This document shows, in pieces, positions 1 to 6,529 of a DNA stretch of 60,870 nucleotides (the first letter of the stretch is position 1; every line of letters begins with the position of its first letter). The notes beneath the pieces were generated by a model that saw nothing but the letters and a program-made list of their open reading frames with translations, had not been told where the DNA came from and searched no databases. Source of the DNA: Clostridia bacterium (GTDB taxonomy: Bacteria; Bacillota; Clostridia; Oscillospirales; Butyricicoccaceae); the NCBI GenBank assembly GCA_017559995.1, contig JAFYPP010000042.1:1-60870 (forward strand), in the 5' to 3' direction. The translations under genes and the position numbers were made by a program.

Positions 1-160
1 GGGCTCAGTAGTGGGCTGAGTGGTGGGCTCAGTAGTGGGCTGAGTGGTGGGCTCAGTAGTGGGCTGAGTGGTGGGCTCAGTAGTGGGCTGAGTGGTGGGC
101 TCAGTAGTGGGCTGAGTAGTGGGCTGAGTGGTGGGCTGAGTGGTGGGCTCAGTAGAGGGC
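1..160. repeat. 24-bp tandem repeat encoding Pro-Thr-Thr-Gln/Glu stalk
   Basis: The unit gggctcagtagtgggctgag plus tggt recurs about five times from position 1, then shorter 12-bp variants follow to about 160. Read on the minus strand each 12-bp half encodes Pro-Thr-Thr-Gln or Pro-Thr-Thr-Glu. The near-identity of units suggests recent expansion, so stalk length may vary between strains. The array probably continues beyond the window edge. Confidence 0.9.
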
Positions 161-606
161 TGAATGGGCTCCGTGGTGGGTTCCTCTACGGGCTCATCAG
201 GCTTATCGGGCGTATAAGTACCGCGATAGTTGTTGTTACCCTTATCGGATTCATCGCCGATGTAACCCTGGCCGTTACCTTCCTGGTTATCGATCTGGAT
301 CTTACCGGTGGTACCATTGCTTGCAGTATAGTCCAGCTCCTTGCCGAACAGATCGTTGATATCAACACCGTTATCAAGAGTCGATGTATCAATGGTCAGG
401 CTGTCACCTTTCAGCGTACCGGTCACAGATCCACCATTACCCAAATCAATCTCGACGGTACCCTTATTGTCAGTAATGCCACCCATACCGTGGATATCAA
501 ACTGATACTGACCGGTACCTGCAAAGGTAACGATGGACAGGTTGGTGAAGATGATGCTCACAGCAATCACCAGCGCCAGGATTTTGCTTACATTCTTTCT
601 TGCCAT
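1..606 (-). CDS. Secreted Pro-Thr-Thr repeat surface protein (C-terminus outside window)
   Basis: The gene leaves the left edge, so only its first 202 codons are visible. Residues 1-29 form a signal peptide with a basic start (MARKN) followed by a hydrophobic stretch. Residues 30-132 are a Gly/Asn/Asp/Thr-rich region of no family I recognise. From about residue 133 the chain becomes a Pro-Thr-Thr-Glu/Gln stalk, typical of wall-spanning linkers. The ATG at 606 follows AAAGGAG at good spacing. A cyclic-di-GMP-I riboswitch lies directly upstream, and the two small paralogues at 765-1658 precede it on the same strand. It is probably an exported, cell-surface protein. Whether it carries a sorting signal cannot be seen. 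It is too open-ended to be caught as a complete ORF. Confidence 0.85.
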   Translation of the reverse strand, partial: MARKNVSKILALVIAVSIIFTNLSIVTFAGTGQYQFDIHGMGGITDNKGTVEIDLGNGGSVTGTLKGDSLTIDTSTLDNGVDINDLFGKELDYTASNGTTGKIQIDNQEGNGQGYIGDESDKGNNNYRGTYTPDKPDEPVEEPTTEPIQPSTEPTTQPTTQPTTQPTTEPTTQPTTEPTTQPTTEPTTQPTTEPTTQPTTEP

Positions 607-633
607 AATTTTGTTCTCCTTTCGCAAGAAGGA

Positions 634-720
634 CAAAACTTCGGCGGCCGCGCCGGCATCGTCTTTCGACCTTAGCCCGCAAGCTTTGCGTCCCACTCTT
701 TCGGATGGTTTGCCGTTTCG
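634..720 (-). promoter_or_regulatory. Cyclic-di-GMP-I (GEMM-I) riboswitch upstream of the repeat protein
   Basis: Read on the minus strand, the aptamer shows GGCAAACC, a first hairpin capped by GAAA and closing with GUGGGACGCAAAGC, then a second hairpin ending GCGGCCGCC. These are the conserved features of the GEMM-I class. The outer stem pairs CGAAAC (715-720) with GUUUUG (634-639). Downstream, GUUUUGU can instead pair with ACAAAAU just before the ATG, forming a hairpin that buries the AAAGGAG ribosome site (about 607-640). Because both structures use GUUUUG, ligand binding should free the ribosome site. I therefore infer an ON switch for translation; that part is a prediction. Confidence 0.9.
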
Positions 721-764
721 ATTTTCTCCACTTAATATTACAAAAATTAATTTTGTACGATGTA

Positions 765-1184
765 TTATTCCGCGTTGCCGCAGGTCAGCGCGTTGTCCAT
801 CAAAAGGACCAGCTCCAAAACGCTGCGGAAGCTTTCTTCCTGCCGTCCTTCCAGCCAGGAGACCGAACCCTGCCAGCTCGCGTTCTGCCGGAACAGGATC
901 CGCAGAGCGAAGGTGGCCAGTTTTCCCACCGGAGCGGTGTCTTCGGTATACTCCGGATCGGTCGTCGGAGAGGGGGCAAAGGTGCGGGTCTCGCTGAACG
1001 CACGGGGGAACGCCATCTCTTCCATAGCGTCTTCCATCTTCTTCAGGAACTGTGTCAGACACTGAAACGGCACCCAGCAATCAGAATAGGGGTTGTAAAA
1101 CCGTCCATTCAGCACACCGTTGGCGTAAGAATCCACACAGACCGTTATCGTGCGATACTGGTTGCGCCAAGCTTGTTTCGCCAA
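765..1184 (-). CDS. Small protein of unknown family, paralogue B
   Basis: This 139-residue soluble protein has no domain I recognise. It starts at TTG (1184), chosen because GGAGG lies 9 bases upstream and no better start exists. Its C-terminal half contains ALRILFRQNASWQG, then SW.EG and FRSVLELVLLMD. It shares this pattern with the neighbouring gene at 1278-1658, so the two are tandem duplicates that have diverged strongly. It has its own promoter at about 1225-1245 with TAAC boxes upstream. The riboswitch-controlled secreted protein follows 45 bases after its stop. The pairing with a BTAD regulator suggests a regulatory or assembly accessory role, but this is only context. Confidence 0.75.
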   Translation of the reverse strand: MAKQAWRNQYRTITVCVDSYANGVLNGRFYNPYSDCWVPFQCLTQFLKKMEDAMEEMAFPRAFSETRTFAPSPTTDPEYTEDTAPVGKLATFALRILFRQNASWQGSVSWLEGRQEESFRSVLELVLLMDNALTCGNAE

Positions 1185-1224
1185 GATGACCTGCCTCCTT
1201 TCCTCTACAGGAATTCATGGTAAC

Positions 1225-1270
1225 ATTATACCATCACGGAGTTACAGATTCGGTGTTATTTTGTCGTTAT
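1225..1270 (-). promoter_or_regulatory. Promoter with three TAAC boxes (SARP-like) for paralogue B
   Basis: On the minus strand the -10 box TATAAT is at 1225-1230. Exactly 8 bp upstream is GTAACTC (1239-1245). Two more boxes, ATAACAC (1253-1259) and ATAACGA (1264-1270), are separated by 4 bp, giving an 11-bp period. No normal -35 box is seen. The spacing matches operators of SARP/BTAD activators, though the proximal box is 7 bp, not 4 bp, from the next. Binding by the BTAD protein at 1852-3009 is inferred. Confidence 0.6.
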
Positions 1271-1277
1271 TCCTTCA

Positions 1278-1658
1278 TTAGTCGGTCAAAATCTCGTCTA
1301 AAATACAGATGAGTTCCAACACGCTGTGGAAAGGAAAGGTATTCGATTGTTCTTCCCAGTGGACACATCCCTGCCACGTATGATGCTCCCGGAAGAGGAT
1401 CTGCAGTCGCAGTGTGGCGATCTGCTGCAGGTCAGTCTTTCCAACCGCATCAGCTCCCGGGAAACTCAACAGCAGCTCCTCGTCGGACAACAGTTCGTTC
1501 AGGAGGAACAGCAGCTGCGGGACGTTTTCCACCCGTCGGGGCGTTTCCATGCGCGGATGGGTCAAATAACCCTCCAGCGAGCCCTCCCGATAGGCGGTCA
1601 CATGCAGTATGGCATCATATGTTTTACAAGGATATGATTTGAATCCTTTCGTCTTCAT
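1278..1658 (-). CDS. Small protein of unknown family, paralogue A
   Basis: This 126-residue soluble protein is a diverged tandem duplicate of the gene at 765-1184. Shared signatures include LRLQILFREHHTWQG, a WEE/WLEG segment, and F.SVLELI.ILDEIL at the C-terminus. The N-terminal half (YDAILHVTAYREGSLEGYL) aligns with VCVDSYANGVLNGRF of the paralogue. The ATG follows AAAGGAG by 7 bases. It lies between the BTAD regulator and paralogue B, with its own SARP-like promoter at 1684-1715. I do not recognise the family and give no function. Two copies kept side by side under similar promoters suggest a functional pair rather than decay. Confidence 0.78.
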   Translation of the reverse strand: MKTKGFKSYPCKTYDAILHVTAYREGSLEGYLTHPRMETPRRVENVPQLLFLLNELLSDEELLLSFPGADAVGKTDLQQIATLRLQILFREHHTWQGCVHWEEQSNTFPFHSVLELICILDEILTD

Positions 1659-1683
1659 AAAGCAACTCCTTTGTACTGTCTGT

Positions 1684-1715
1684 AGTATCGCACATCACGG
1701 TTATTTTTCGGTTAC
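1684..1715 (-). promoter_or_regulatory. SARP-type promoter/operator for paralogue A
   Basis: On the minus strand the order is GTAACCG (1709-1715), AAAA spacer, ATAACCG (1698-1704), 8-bp spacer, then -10 GATACT (1684-1689). Heptamer direct repeats with a 4-bp spacer, placed 8 bp from the -10 box and replacing the -35 box, are the established layout for SARP activators. The same layout recurs at 26816-26847. The predicted transcript start is about 20 bases before the ATG at 1658. Confidence 0.7.
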
Positions 1716-1851
1716 TATCTGCCTGTTTTTGGCATGTGGTGATGTAGAATTTTCGTTCCATTTTTTGAGCATTTTCTACAATTTTACCAATTTGACAGCA
1801 AACCGGGAGTTGTTCATTCGTCGCCGAAGGACAAGGGGTATACACGGTATT

Positions 1852-3009
1852 TCAATTCGCCCGGGATCTGGGATAGGTGGTGTGGAACTGGTGCTTGACA
1901 CGCTCCATCACCTTCTCGGCATTCTCCTCGGCGGCGGTGGGCAGCAGCAGCGCGAAGCTGCCCATATTCAGCTTGGTGAAGGGATCGCCGGCACGGAGGG
2001 CGTTCAGCAGCACCCGCTCCACCCTTCTCGTATCGGTGGAGGGCTTTCCGCTCTGGCTGTCCTTCATGGCCTGCAGCACCACCACAGAGGACTGGTGGCC
2101 GTTGCGGCGCATCTGCCGCAGTTCCAGCTGGACCAGATGGCGGAACACCAGCTGACTGCAGCTGAAGGCCTGCAGCGGCTCGGGCATCTGCAGCAGCTGA
2201 CGCAGCAGCTCCCGCTCATAGTCCTCGTCGTTGCTGCAGCGCTCCACGGCGAGGCTGTAGATCTGCTCCACCCGCTCGGGGGGCACCAGGCTGTATCCCC
2301 GCCAAAGCATGGCGCGGTACTTCTCATAATGCTGCACGGCCTGTTCCGGCTGTCCGGCATACAGCAGCGCCTGCATCATGCTGTAGGTGAGTTCTTCCAC
2401 CTCGGGCGCGTACTCATAGGCACGGGTGCACACACCGATCACTTCGTCCCATTCGTGGGTCTCCTGCAGCAGGTTCAGCAGCGCCTTGCACAGCTCCACA
2501 TACACGTTGCGGTAGTAGACGTTGATGTGCTCCAGCCAAAGCTGGTTGCTGCCGGTGAGGATCTCACCCTCGTACAGAGCGATGGTCTGCTTCAGGGTGT
2601 CTGCATCGCTGATCTCGCCCGGCTTCAGGCTCCGATAGACCTGATCCAGCTGATCGGTATCCAGCTCCAGGGTCACATTTCCGTTCCAGCAATAGCCGGT
2701 GCTCTGGGTGAGGATCATCTCACCGGCCTGGGGAAACATGATCTTCAGCAGGGTGCGGTTTTTGTGGAGGGTATTTTTCAGCGCGTTGGCGGGGTCCTTG
2801 CTGTCACCCGGCCAGAAAATATCCACCAGCTCCTCCGCCGTGATCATCCGGCGGCTGTTCAGCAGAAAATAGAACAAAAAAGCCAGCTGCTTTTTGCCGA
2901 CGCCCTTTATGTCCATGCTCTCCAGCGTGCGCCACTGGGACTCCCCGGCCTCACAAAACCGGAATCCGCCCAAAAGTCTGAACCGCAGGATCCTTGTTTC
3001 ACTCATCAT
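1852..3009 (-). CDS. BTAD (SARP-type) transcriptional regulator with degenerate GGDEF-like C-terminus
   Basis: The 385-residue protein begins with a winged-helix DNA-binding domain (about 6-110: RLLGGFRF, GKKQLAFLFYFLL, LHKNRTLLK). A bacterial transcriptional activator domain of helical repeats follows (about 115-255: ALYEGEIL, AYEYAPEVEELTYSMMQALL, YEKYRAML). Residues 283-375 look like a GGDEF fold: a helix with RQMRRNGHQSSVVVL, then DPFTKLNMGSFALLLP (342-357) where active enzymes have RLGGDEF. The motif is lost, so a sensory rather than catalytic role is inferred. The ATG at 3009 follows AGGAGG; a longer frame to 3036 has no ribosome site. It likely controls the TAAC-box promoters at 1225, 1684 and 26816. 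Confidence 0.85.
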   Translation of the reverse strand: MMSETRILRFRLLGGFRFCEAGESQWRTLESMDIKGVGKKQLAFLFYFLLNSRRMITAEELVDIFWPGDSKDPANALKNTLHKNRTLLKIMFPQAGEMILTQSTGYCWNGNVTLELDTDQLDQVYRSLKPGEISDADTLKQTIALYEGEILTGSNQLWLEHINVYYRNVYVELCKALLNLLQETHEWDEVIGVCTRAYEYAPEVEELTYSMMQALLYAGQPEQAVQHYEKYRAMLWRGYSLVPPERVEQIYSLAVERCSNDEDYERELLRQLLQMPEPLQAFSCSQLVFRHLVQLELRQMRRNGHQSSVVVLQAMKDSQSGKPSTDTRRVERVLLNALRAGDPFTKLNMGSFALLLPTAAEENAEKVMERVKHQFHTTYPRSRAN

Positions 3010-3055
3010 TTCAACCTCCTGACCCTTTCGACGCAAGAAGATATTTATTCAATTT

Positions 3056-3084
3056 ATTGTATCACTTATGCATATGGAAAGCAA
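3056..3084 (-). promoter_or_regulatory. Sigma-A-type promoter of the BTAD regulator
   Basis: On the minus strand TTGCTT (3079-3084) and TACAAT (3056-3061) are separated by 17 bp, upstream of the start at 3009. Unlike the presumed target promoters, it keeps a -35 box and has no TAAC direct repeats, so the regulator itself is probably expressed constitutively. Confidence 0.55.
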
Positions 3085-3174
3085 GTACATAGGTTAACCG
3101 TTCGGCAAAATCGGGCGTTTTTCCCGCAAAAACAACTGCAAAAAACTGGAAAATACAGACAATCAAGAGAGGGG

Positions 3175-3203
3175 TTGCCAAACAGCCGCGGACGCGCTAT
3201 AAT
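3175..3203 (+). promoter_or_regulatory. Strong sigma-A promoter of the ABC importer
   Basis: TTGCCA (3175-3180), 17-bp spacer, TATAAT (3198-3203). Transcription should start near 3210, giving a leader of about 138 nt before the lipoprotein gene. Confidence 0.75.
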
Positions 3204-3209
3204 AGCGGT

Positions 3210-3330
3210 AACGACCACTTTCGTTTCTGACACTGAAATTACGCATTGAGGTGAAAGATACAGTACGCGTTTTTAGGGGAATACTGCCTGAACGGAACTG
3301 CATCTTTCGGATGTGGTTATTTTTTTAAGA
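3210..3330 (+). promoter_or_regulatory. Structured leader ending in a terminator-like hairpin
   Basis: The untranslated leader contains an inner pairing CAGTA/TACTG (about 3271-3295) and then ACTGCATC (3297-3304) pairing with GATGTGGT (3310-3317), followed by a run of T at 3320-3327. That is an intrinsic terminator placed before the first gene, the layout of attenuated riboswitches. I compared it by eye with TPP, guanidine, preQ1, cyclic-di-GMP and T-box consensus motifs and saw no match. The terminator stem uses two G-U pairs, so it is moderate in strength. Confidence 0.45.
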
Positions 3331-3347
3331 AAAGGAGTATCCCAACC

Positions 3348-4424
3348 ATGAACGTCAAAAAACTCATCGCCCTGCTGCTGTCCGCCATGATGGTCCTGAG
3401 CCTGTGCGCCTGCGGCAGCACCACCGCACAGACCCCCACCGAGCCTGCCACCGCCGCGCCTACCGAGGCACCCACCCAGGCTCCCACCGAGGCTCCCACC
3501 GAGGCTCCCACCGAGGCTCCCACCCAGCCCCAGCCCGACGCCGAGCTGCCCATCAACATGATGGTGCTCAACGGCACCACCGGCTTCGGCATGGCCAAGC
3601 TGATCGCCGACAAGACCGCCGGCACCGCCGCGCTGAACTATAACATCTCCGTGGAGACCGACGCCAGCAACGTCACCGCCGCCCTCATCAACGGCAGCGT
3701 GGACATCGCCGCTCTGCCCACCAACGCCGCCAGCGTGGTGTACAACAAGACCCAGGGCGCCGTCCAGGCACTGGCGCTGAACACCATGGGCGTGCTGTAC
3801 CTGCTCACCGGCGAAGGTGAGACCGTCACCTCTCTGGCCGATCTGGAGGGCAAGACGGTGTACGCCCCCGCCCAGAACCCCACCTTCATTTTCAACGCCC
3901 TCTGCCAGAAGGCAGGCGTCAACGTCACCGTTGACAACACCTACGCCCAGCCCGCCGACCTGCGCACCGCCGTCATCGCCGGTGACGTCAAGCTGGCCGT
4001 GCTGCCCGAGCCCATGGTGACCATCGCCCGCGCCCAGAACGACAAGGTTGCCGTGGCTCTGGATCTCACCGCCGAATGGGATGCCGTCTACCCCGCCGGA
4101 AGCCTGGTGCAGGGCTGCGTGGTGGTGCGCAAGGCCTTTGCCGAAGAGCATCCCGTGGAAGTTGCCAAGTTCCTGGAGGAATATGAGGCTTCCATCGCCT
4201 TCCTCACCGAGGACACCGCCGCTGCCGCCCAGATGATCGTGGACGCCGGCATCTTTGCCCAGGCTCCCGTGGCCCAGAAGGCCATCCCCAACTGCAATAT
4301 GTGCTTCATCGCCGGTGAAGAGATGCAGGCTGCTTTGGGTCAGTTCCTGGAGATCATGGCCGGCGTTGCCGCTCCCTCCGTGGGCGGTGCCGTCCCCGCC
4401 GAGGACTTCTACTACATCGGTTAA
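3348..4424 (+). CDS. ABC transporter substrate-binding lipoprotein (nitrate/taurine family)
   Basis: This 358-residue protein has a lipoprotein signal peptide ending LSLCACG, so Cys18 or Cys20 would be lipidated and tether it outside the membrane. A Thr-Glu-Ala-Pro repeat linker follows (about 25-65). The rest is a periplasmic-binding fold of the NMT1/SsuA/TauA type, with an early GFGMAKLI segment, IAALPTNAASVVYNK, and AVLPEPMVTIA. It lies first in an operon with a permease and ATPase. AAAGGAG precedes the ATG. The ligand cannot be told from sequence: sulfonates, taurine, nitrate, thiamine precursors and similar small molecules are all carried by this family. Confidence 0.85.
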   Translation: MNVKKLIALLLSAMMVLSLCACGSTTAQTPTEPATAAPTEAPTQAPTEAPTEAPTEAPTQPQPDAELPINMMVLNGTTGFGMAKLIADKTAGTAALNYNISVETDASNVTAALINGSVDIAALPTNAASVVYNKTQGAVQALALNTMGVLYLLTGEGETVTSLADLEGKTVYAPAQNPTFIFNALCQKAGVNVTVDNTYAQPADLRTAVIAGDVKLAVLPEPMVTIARAQNDKVAVALDLTAEWDAVYPAGSLVQGCVVVRKAFAEEHPVEVAKFLEEYEASIAFLTEDTAAAAQMIVDAGIFAQAPVAQKAIPNCNMCFIAGEEMQAALGQFLEIMAGVAAPSVGGAVPAEDFYYIG

Positions 4425-4429
4425 ACCAA

Positions 4430-4466
4430 AGGGGGCGGATGGATTCCATCCGCCCTGCTTTTTCAC
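4430..4466 (+). terminator. Hairpin with T-run between binding protein and permease
   Basis: GGGCGGATGG pairs with CCATCCGCCC around an ATT loop and is followed by TGCTTTTT. It lies inside the operon, so it probably lowers expression of permease and ATPase relative to the abundant binding protein. Confidence 0.7.
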
Positions 4467-4486
4467 TTTTGGAAAGGAGCTGCTGC

Positions 4487-5245
4487 ATGAAAAACCTGCT
4501 TAAGATCTGCGGCGTCACGGCCTTTTGGCTGGGCGTGTGGCAGCTTCTTGCCCTGTCCGTGGGCAACGGCCTGCTGCTGCCCTCCCCCGCTGCCGTGGTG
4601 CTGCGGCTGGGCCAACTGGCGTTGACCGCCGGATTCTGGAAGGCCACCGCCTTCAGCCTGCTGCGCGTGCTGCTGGGCTCTGTGATCGCGGTGGCGCTGG
4701 GCACCCTTCTGGCGGTACTGTGCTGCCGCTGGGAGGTGGCAGACGCCCTGTTCGCCCCCTTCGTCACCATCATCAAGTCCACCCCCGTGGCCTCGTTCAT
4801 CGTGCTGCTGCTGCTGTTTTTGGGCCGTGACCGCCTGCCGGTGGTCATCGTGATGCTCATGGTGCTGCCGGTGATCTGGGGCAACGTGTGCGCCGGTATC
4901 CGAAACACCGATCCCCTGCTGCTGCGGACGGCAAAGGTCTTTGGCTTTTCCCATGGGCGCACCCTGCGCCGGGTCTATCTCCCCTCGGTGATGCCCCATT
5001 TTCTGTCGGCCTGCCGCACCTCGCTGGGCCTTGGCTGGAAATCCGGCATCGCCGCCGAGGTGCTCACCGTGCCCGCCGTTTCCATCGGCAAGCTGCTGAT
5101 GGAGGCCAAGCAGTACTGGGAGGTCACCGACCTGTTCGCCTGGACGCTGGCGGTGATCCTGTGCAGCCTGATCATCGAAAAGGTGCTCATGTCCGCCATC
5201 GGGCGGCTGGGCAAGGCATGGGTGCCGGGAGGTGACGAGATATGA
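4487..5245 (+). CDS. ABC transporter permease (nitrate/taurine family)
   Basis: This 252-residue integral membrane protein belongs to the binding-protein-dependent permease family. About six hydrophobic segments are visible, and the cytoplasmic coupling loop near residue 155 (RTAKVFGFSHGRTLRRVYLPS) resembles the EAA motif that contacts the ATPase. The ATG at 4487 follows GGAAAGGAG; an upstream in-frame ATG at 4439 lies in the terminator and lacks a ribosome site. Its stop overlaps the ATPase start by four bases (ATGA), indicating translational coupling. It forms the channel for the lipoprotein at 3348-4424. Confidence 0.88.
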   Translation: MKNLLKICGVTAFWLGVWQLLALSVGNGLLLPSPAAVVLRLGQLALTAGFWKATAFSLLRVLLGSVIAVALGTLLAVLCCRWEVADALFAPFVTIIKSTPVASFIVLLLLFLGRDRLPVVIVMLMVLPVIWGNVCAGIRNTDPLLLRTAKVFGFSHGRTLRRVYLPSVMPHFLSACRTSLGLGWKSGIAAEVLTVPAVSIGKLLMEAKQYWEVTDLFAWTLAVILCSLIIEKVLMSAIGRLGKAWVPGGDEI

Positions 5246-5826
5246 TCCGCATCGAACACCTGACGGTGGCCTTTGACGGCCAGACCGTGCTGAAAGACTG
5301 CTCCCTCACCGTGCCTGTCGGCGGCCACGTGGCGCTGATGGGTGCTTCGGGCAGCGGCAAGACCACCCTCATCAACGTCATCGCCGGGCTGGTGAAGCCC
5401 GATCACGGCACCGTCACCGCCCGGGGCAAGATCAGCTACGCCTTTCAGGAGCCTGCCCTGTTCCCCTGGCTCACGGCGCTGGAAAACGTCAACGTGGTGC
5501 TGTCCGACGGACGGGAGACCCTTGACGAGGCCCGGAAATGGCTCCGTGAGGCAGGATTGGAGGAGCATTCCCACAAGTACCCCCATCAGCTTTCCGGCGG
5601 CCAGAAGCAGCGTGTGGCCCTGTGCCGGGCGCTGGCCTACGGCGGAGATATCCTGCTGCTGGACGAACCGCTGAAGGGCCTGGACGCCGACACCCGTGAC
5701 AGCGTGGCGGCTCTGCTGCGCCGGGAATGCGCCGGCAAGACCCTCCTGCTGGTGACCCACGATCCCCGGGAGGCCGAGGCGCTGTGCGATGCGGTGCTGC
5801 GGTACCGGGACGGACAGTTCGTATAA
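5242..5826 (+). CDS. ABC transporter ATPase (nitrate/taurine family)
   Basis: The 194-residue protein has all ATPase motifs: Walker A GASGSGKTT (about 33-41), Q-loop AFQEPALFPW, signature LSGGQKQRVAL, Walker B ILLLDEP, D-loop GLD, and H-switch VTHDPREAEAL. It powers the importer encoded just upstream. It is shorter than usual for SsuB/TauB-like subunits (about 240-260), lacking the C-terminal tail and ending soon after the H-switch. The frame is intact, so this looks like a genuinely short form. It is the last gene before a bidirectional terminator. Confidence 0.9.
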   Translation: MIRIEHLTVAFDGQTVLKDCSLTVPVGGHVALMGASGSGKTTLINVIAGLVKPDHGTVTARGKISYAFQEPALFPWLTALENVNVVLSDGRETLDEARKWLREAGLEEHSHKYPHQLSGGQKQRVALCRALAYGGDILLLDEPLKGLDADTRDSVAALLRRECAGKTLLLVTHDPREAEALCDAVLRYRDGQFV

Positions 5827-5827
5827 C

Positions 5828-5866
5828 AAAAAAGCCGACACGGATGTGTCGGCTTTTCTTTTTGCT
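5828..5866. terminator. Bidirectional terminator
   Basis: AAAAAGCCGACAC and GTGTCGGCTTTT flank a GGAT loop, with T-runs on both strands. It ends the ABC operon on the plus strand and the DsbA-like gene on the minus strand. Confidence 0.85.
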
Positions 5867-6516
5867 CACTGCATATTGCAGCCTTCGTCGCCGCAGAACA
5901 CGGCGGGAGCGGCGCTTTTTTCGGCCTGTTGGGTGAGGATGGCCACCATTTCCTCCTTGGTGTACTCCCGGATGGCGATCTTTTCGCCGTCGATGTAGAC
6001 GGTGGGCACGCCACGGGGCTGCAGCACGTTGCGGGTGTGCTCCACGGCGGCTTTTTCCACGGCGGAATAGGTGCCCTGCTCCAGGGCGGACAGGAAATCG
6101 GCCTTGTCCAGACCCACCCGGACGGCCAGTTCGCCCAGCACGTCAGGGTCGCCGATGTCCAGTTCCTCGATGAAATAGGCCCGGTACATCAGGTCGTTGT
6201 ATTCCTCGCCCTTGCCGTGGTCGCAGGCGTAATACCAGCCCTCAAAGGCCAGACGGCTGTAGGGCCGGGGGATGACGTTGGGGGGCAGTTTCATATCCAG
6301 ACCCAGCTTTTTGCAGGGTTCCACCAGGATCTGATAATTGGCACGGCGGCGCTCGTCGTGGAAGGTATCCACCCGGGGCGTGGGTTCCACCGTCAGCTCG
6401 TGGGGCTGCCATGTGATGTCGGCCTGCAGGCCGGTCTCCTCCAGCGCCTGACGCAGGGCCTCCTTTGCCACCAGGCAGTAGGGGCAGACGTAATCGGAAA
6501 TAAACAGGATGCGCAT
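5866..6516 (-). CDS. DsbA-family (FrnE-like) thiol oxidoreductase
   Basis: This 216-residue protein is a DsbA/FrnE-like thioredoxin-fold enzyme. The redox motif CPYC is near residue 11 (ISDYVCPYC), followed by a helical insertion and a C-terminal thioredoxin half with RGVPTVYIDGEKIAIR, where Val-Pro is the cis-proline loop. There is no signal peptide, so it acts in the cytoplasm. The start at 6516 is set by GGAGG; longer frames reach into the helicase gene upstream without a ribosome site. It follows the helicase by 13 bases and may be cotranscribed. The substrate is unknown. Confidence 0.85.
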   Translation of the reverse strand: MRILFISDYVCPYCLVAKEALRQALEETGLQADITWQPHELTVEPTPRVDTFHDERRRANYQILVEPCKKLGLDMKLPPNVIPRPYSRLAFEGWYYACDHGKGEEYNDLMYRAYFIEELDIGDPDVLGELAVRVGLDKADFLSALEQGTYSAVEKAAVEHTRNVLQPRGVPTVYIDGEKIAIREYTKEEMVAILTQQAEKSAAPAVFCGDEGCNMQ

Positions 6517-6529
6517 AGCAGTTCCTCCT

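Noticed and set aside
1..160. Short-period repeats as a possible CRISPR array
   Set aside because: Units are contiguous without spacers and stay in frame as Pro-Thr-Thr-Gln/Glu codons.
3210..3330. Importer leader as a TPP or guanidine riboswitch
   Set aside because: The CUGAGA and ACCUGAUCUGG cores of TPP and the CUAGGG/ACGR elements of guanidine classes are absent; kept only as an unclassified leader.
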